This document shows positions 61,466 to 64,000 of a stretch of 64,000 nt of DNA, one piece after another. Within the stretch, counting starts at the first letter, position 1. Every line of letters starts with the position of its first letter. The notes below the pieces were generated by a model, which saw only the letters and a list, made by a program, of their open reading frames with translations, had not been told where the DNA came from and did not search any database. The position numbers were made by a program, and so were the translations under genes. Origin of the DNA: Methanoregula sp. PtaB.Bin085 (lineage in GTDB: Archaea > Halobacteriota > Methanomicrobia > Methanomicrobiales > Methanospirillaceae); the NCBI RefSeq assembly GCF_002067035.1, contig NZ_MVQB01000027.1, positions 294,054 through 358,053 of the forward strand. The letters are read 5' to 3'.

Positions 61466-64000
61466 ATGACCTGGATACAGAGAGTATTTCCTGCCGCCAT
61501 TGTGCTGCTTATCATATGGTGTAATGTTGCGTTTGTAAGTGCTGAGATCAATTTTACGGTTGTTGAATACACAGCTCCCGGGATCTATACTTATACGGTT
61601 CCTGATGAAGTGCGGTCATTGTATATTGCAGTTGCAGGAGCCGGCGGCGGTGGCGGCGGGGGCTCCGGGGGTGTCGGAAGTCCGACTCTTGGCGTTCATT
61701 CAGGCTCCGGTGGCGGCGGCGGAGGATCTGGTTATTACCAGCTTCAGACTATTGAGGTAACTGCCGGCGATGAAATTGAAATATCAGTTGGAGCCGGTGG
61801 AGCAGGTGGTACTGGGAGTTCCTATCTTTACGGGCCGACCTGGGATTGTTCTGCCGCGTCAGATGGGTCATACGGCGGAGCATCGCAGGCAGGGGATATT
61901 ATTGCAAACGGCGGTTCTCCCGGGACAGGTTCACCATGTTATAACTCCGTTGGGACAAACGGTGCAGGACAATCCACGGGAACGCCTCCCTCCGGCATCA
62001 CTGGCGGCAGTGGCGGGGCTGGTGCCGGCTTATTCGGCGGTTCGCGGGGAGCCGGCGGAAGCGGTGGTGGCGGTGGATCCGGTTCTAATACCTCTTCGAC
62101 CGGATGGGGCCAGGGTGGTAATGGTGCCAGCGGTGCGAACGGATATATTCGGATTGAGCCGATCAAACCCCCTGTCCCGGTTGCTGGTTTTACCGTGTCA
62201 CAATATTCCGGCCAATATCCGATGAACGTGCAGTTCACAGATATCTCGATCGGGTACCCGACTAGCTGGACATGGAATTTTGGAGACAGCACACCAGAAT
62301 TTACCACTACAAATCCCTTCTCGAAGGATGTGAACCATACGTATATCTCGGCGGGAACCTACACTGTCACACTGACCGCTACAAATTCCCAGGGAAGCGG
62401 GAGTGTATCGCACCAGGTGTATGTTGCCGGGCCGCCGGCGGCACCGACACAGAATGTTGTGGAGTACACGTCGCCGGGCGTTTACAATTACACCGTCCCG
62501 GCAGAGATCCGGTCGGTCTATGTGATGGTAGTCGGTGCCGGTGGCGGCGGAGGAGGAGGATCCGGTGGCGGAGGTAATGGTTCGGCCTCTCACTATGGAG
62601 CACCTGCCGGAGGCGGAGGATCCGGTTATGGCCAGATATACACGGTCAACGTCACACCGGGAGAAATGATACCGGTTGAAGTCGGTCTCGGAGGATACGG
62701 TGGCATGGGCGGGTTGTATGATTTCCGGTATTCTCCGTGGATTTGTAATGCCGGAATGGACGGTCTGGCCGGAGGGGCCTCGCAGTTTGGCAGCGTGGTC
62801 ATGGCCGGAGGCCAGCCGGGCAAGGGATCTGTCTGCTATACAACCGTCGGGACAAACGGGACCGGCTACAATTCTGGAACAGCCGGGACACCGACACCAC
62901 CTCAATATACGACGACTGCCGGAACCGGCGGGTCCGGTGGGGCCGGATATTCAGCGAACGGTGTCCGCGGAGCCGGCGGCAGTGGCGGAGCCGGTGGATA
63001 TTATACGAAGTATTCCGGCTACGGGAATGGCTGGAGTCCGTGGGGCAACGGGTGGAGCGGTGCATCAGGGAGCAACGGGTATGTCCGTATCGAACCGATC
63101 AAGCCGCCGGTACCGGTTGCCGGGTTCAATATCATGCCGTATTCCGGCCAGTATCCGGTGAATGTGCAGTTCACGGATATTTCGATCGGATATCCCACGA
63201 GATGGAGCTGGAATTTCGGTGACGGTTCGCCGGCATTTACGACAACGGATCCTAGCCAGAAGGATGCGAACCACACGTATACCGCAGCCGGGACGTACAC
63301 GGTGACACTGACAGTGAACAACACGCAGGAGGCGGCATCGGTCTCGCACCAGGTTTACATCGCCGGGCCGCCCGCAGCACCGACGCAGAATGTTGTTGAG
63401 TACACGTCGCCGGGTGTTTATAATTATACCGTCCCGGCAGAGATCCGGTCGGTCTATGTGATGGTAGTCGGTGCCGGTGGCGGCGGCGGAGGAGGATCCG
63501 GCGGCGGAGGCAATGGTTCGGCCTCTCACTATGGAGCACCTGCCGGAGGCGGAGGATCCGGGTATGGCCAGATATACACGGTCAACGTCACACCTGGGGA
63601 TGTTATTCCGGTGGAGGTCGGCCTTGGAGGGTATGGCGGCATGGGCGGGTTGTATGATTTCCGGTATTCTCCGTGGATTTGTAATCCCGGAATGGACGGT
63701 CTGGCCGGAGGCGACTCACAATTTGGTAATGTGGTCATGGCCGGAGGCCAGCCCGGGAGAGGATCGGTTTGTCACACGACCGTCGGAACAAACGGAACCG
63801 GATATATTTCGGGAACGGCCGGAACACCGACACCGCCGCAGTATACGAACAGTGCCGGGACCGGCGGGTCTGGAGGATCCGGATACTCAGCGAACGGTGT
63901 CCGCGGAGCCGGCGGCAGTGGCGGAACCGGTGGATATTATACGAAGTATTCCGGCTACGGGAATGGCTGGAGTCCGTGGGGCAACGGGTGGAGCGGTGCA
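61466..64000 (+). CDS. large secreted repeat protein: glycine-rich and PKD modules (5' part)
   Basis: The frame opens at ATG 61466, with GGGTGAGG upstream, and stays open for 845 codons to the window edge, so no stop is seen. A signal peptide (TWIQRVFPAAIVLLIIWCNV) starts it. Then come repeated units of two parts. The first is a Gly-rich beta domain beginning VVEYTxPGxYxYTVP and containing long Gly runs. The second is a PKD domain, with the pattern SIGYPTSWTWNFGD and HTYISAGTYTVTLT. Two full units and the start of a third are in the window. It is probably a cell-surface adhesin or matrix protein. Units 2 and 3 are nearly identical in DNA. Confidence 0.85.
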   Translation, partial: MTWIQRVFPAAIVLLIIWCNVAFVSAEINFTVVEYTAPGIYTYTVPDEVRSLYIAVAGAGGGGGGGSGGVGSPTLGVHSGSGGGGGGSGYYQLQTIEVTAGDEIEISVGAGGAGGTGSSYLYGPTWDCSAASDGSYGGASQAGDIIANGGSPGTGSPCYNSVGTNGAGQSTGTPPSGITGGSGGAGAGLFGGSRGAGGSGGGGGSGSNTSSTGWGQGGNGASGANGYIRIEPIKPPVPVAGFTVSQYSGQYPMNVQFTDISIGYPTSWTWNFGDSTPEFTTTNPFSKDVNHTYISAGTYTVTLTATNSQGSGSVSHQVYVAGPPAAPTQNVVEYTSPGVYNYTVPAEIRSVYVMVVGAGGGGGGGSGGGGNGSASHYGAPAGGGGSGYGQIYTVNVTPGEMIPVEVGLGGYGGMGGLYDFRYSPWICNAGMDGLAGGASQFGSVVMAGGQPGKGSVCYTTVGTNGTGYNSGTAGTPTPPQYTTTAGTGGSGGAGYSANGVRGAGGSGGAGGYYTKYSGYGNGWSPWGNGWSGASGSNGYVRIEPIKPPVPVAGFNIMPYSGQYPVNVQFTDISIGYPTRWSWNFGDGSPAFTTTDPSQKDANHTYTAAGTYTVTLTVNNTQEAASVSHQVYIAGPPAAPTQNVVEYTSPGVYNYTVPAEIRSVYVMVVGAGGGGGGGSGGGGNGSASHYGAPAGGGGSGYGQIYTVNVTPGDVIPVEVGLGGYGGMGGLYDFRYSPWICNPGMDGLAGGDSQFGNVVMAGGQPGRGSVCHTTVGTNGTGYISGTAGTPTPPQYTNSAGTGGSGGSGYSANGVRGAGGSGGTGGYYTKYSGYGNGWSPWGNGWSGA
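62462..63397 (+). repeat. 936-base repeat unit of the surface protein
   Basis: One glycine-rich plus PKD unit, 312 residues. The DNA from 63398 to the end repeats it with few changes (for example GAGTACACGTCGCCGGG at both starts). The first unit, 897 bases before, is more diverged. The high identity between the later two units points to recent duplication or gene conversion. Confidence 0.8.
63398..64000 (+). repeat. next copy of the 936-base unit, cut by the window edge
   Basis: Begins at the same GAGTACACGTCGCCGGG as the previous unit and continues to the end of the window through the Gly-rich part; it is therefore incomplete here. More copies may follow. Confidence 0.8.

Noticed and set aside
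61204..61524. A 106-residue open frame upstream of the repeat protein
   Set aside because: It overlaps the signal peptide of the repeat protein and covers the promoter-like region; no family match.
62462..64000. Long near-identical repeats considered as CRISPR or mobile element
   Set aside because: The units are 936 bases, in one open frame, and code for recognisable PKD modules; there are no short repeats with unique spacers.

Overview
The window looks like a piece of a methanogenic archaeal chromosome of the order Methanomicrobiales, most like Methanoregula or a close relative. This is inferred from gene content and protein style, with no database search. Archaeal markers are Orc1/Cdc6, Hel308, Cgi121 (KEOPS), RIO1 kinase, a Pno1-like KH protein, Tsr3, archaeal-type TyrRS, type II glyceraldehyde-3-phosphate dehydrogenase, the short archaeal PurA, a SelB-like degenerate GTPase, and GtrA/DPM1-type surface glycan genes. 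No rRNA or tRNA gene and no CRISPR array was seen. About 60 protein genes are called and coding density is high.

Layout. (1) 0.1-2.2 kb: three paralogous small lipoproteins, one broken by a frameshift in a homopolymer. (2) 2.2-9.1 kb: an orphan histidine kinase, a decayed copy of an HTH regulator, a nucleoside deaminase of the DadD type, then an operon of the intact regulator, an SdpI-like protein, two further membrane proteins and a lipoprotein. Its start overlaps a perfect inverted repeat. (3) 9.1-12.9 kb: CPBP protease, M3 peptidase, and a YdeI/OmdA pseudogene. (4) 12.98-18.07 kb: a dense redox island of seven flavoprotein genes (three ISF/flavodoxin-like, three nitroreductase-like, one split-barrel flavin reductase) divergent from an HxlR regulator. 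(5) 18.3-23.8 kb: secreted GH18 chitinase with dockerin-like end, AlkD-like protein, a DUF3795 remnant, HEAT and TPR proteins, and an HTH-PAS regulator.

(6) 23.87-28.04 kb: six tightly packed, mostly overlapping genes, purA-trm112-like-membrane protein-cobD-pdxS-pdxT. (7) 28.1-31.8 kb: aminotransferase, Lrp regulator and orc1/cdc6, beside an AT-rich intergenic stretch with repeats of the origin recognition box type, a probable replication origin. (8) 31.8-41.0 kb: moaB, cgi121, hel308, a KH protein, rio1, tyrS, gapII, a DUF308 protein, tsr3, and an unusual fusion of a TudS-related domain to a nucleoside 2-deoxyribosyltransferase.

(9) 41.8-54.9 kb: a surface glycan region with a GT39 transferase, DPM1-GtrA, YfhO-like protein, GtrA, RfbG, ArnC-like GT2, epimerase/reductase, a thiamine-diphosphate enzyme and RfbH. 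The last genes fit synthesis of a CDP-linked 3,6-dideoxyhexose, possibly a two-carbon-branched one like yersiniose. (10) 55.0-61.2 kb: LemA, DUF2207, a CorA-like protein, a PPC-domain protein and a YgiQ-type radical SAM protein. (11) 61.5 kb to the end: the 5' part of a large repetitive secreted protein with alternating glycine-rich and PKD modules, cut by the window edge.
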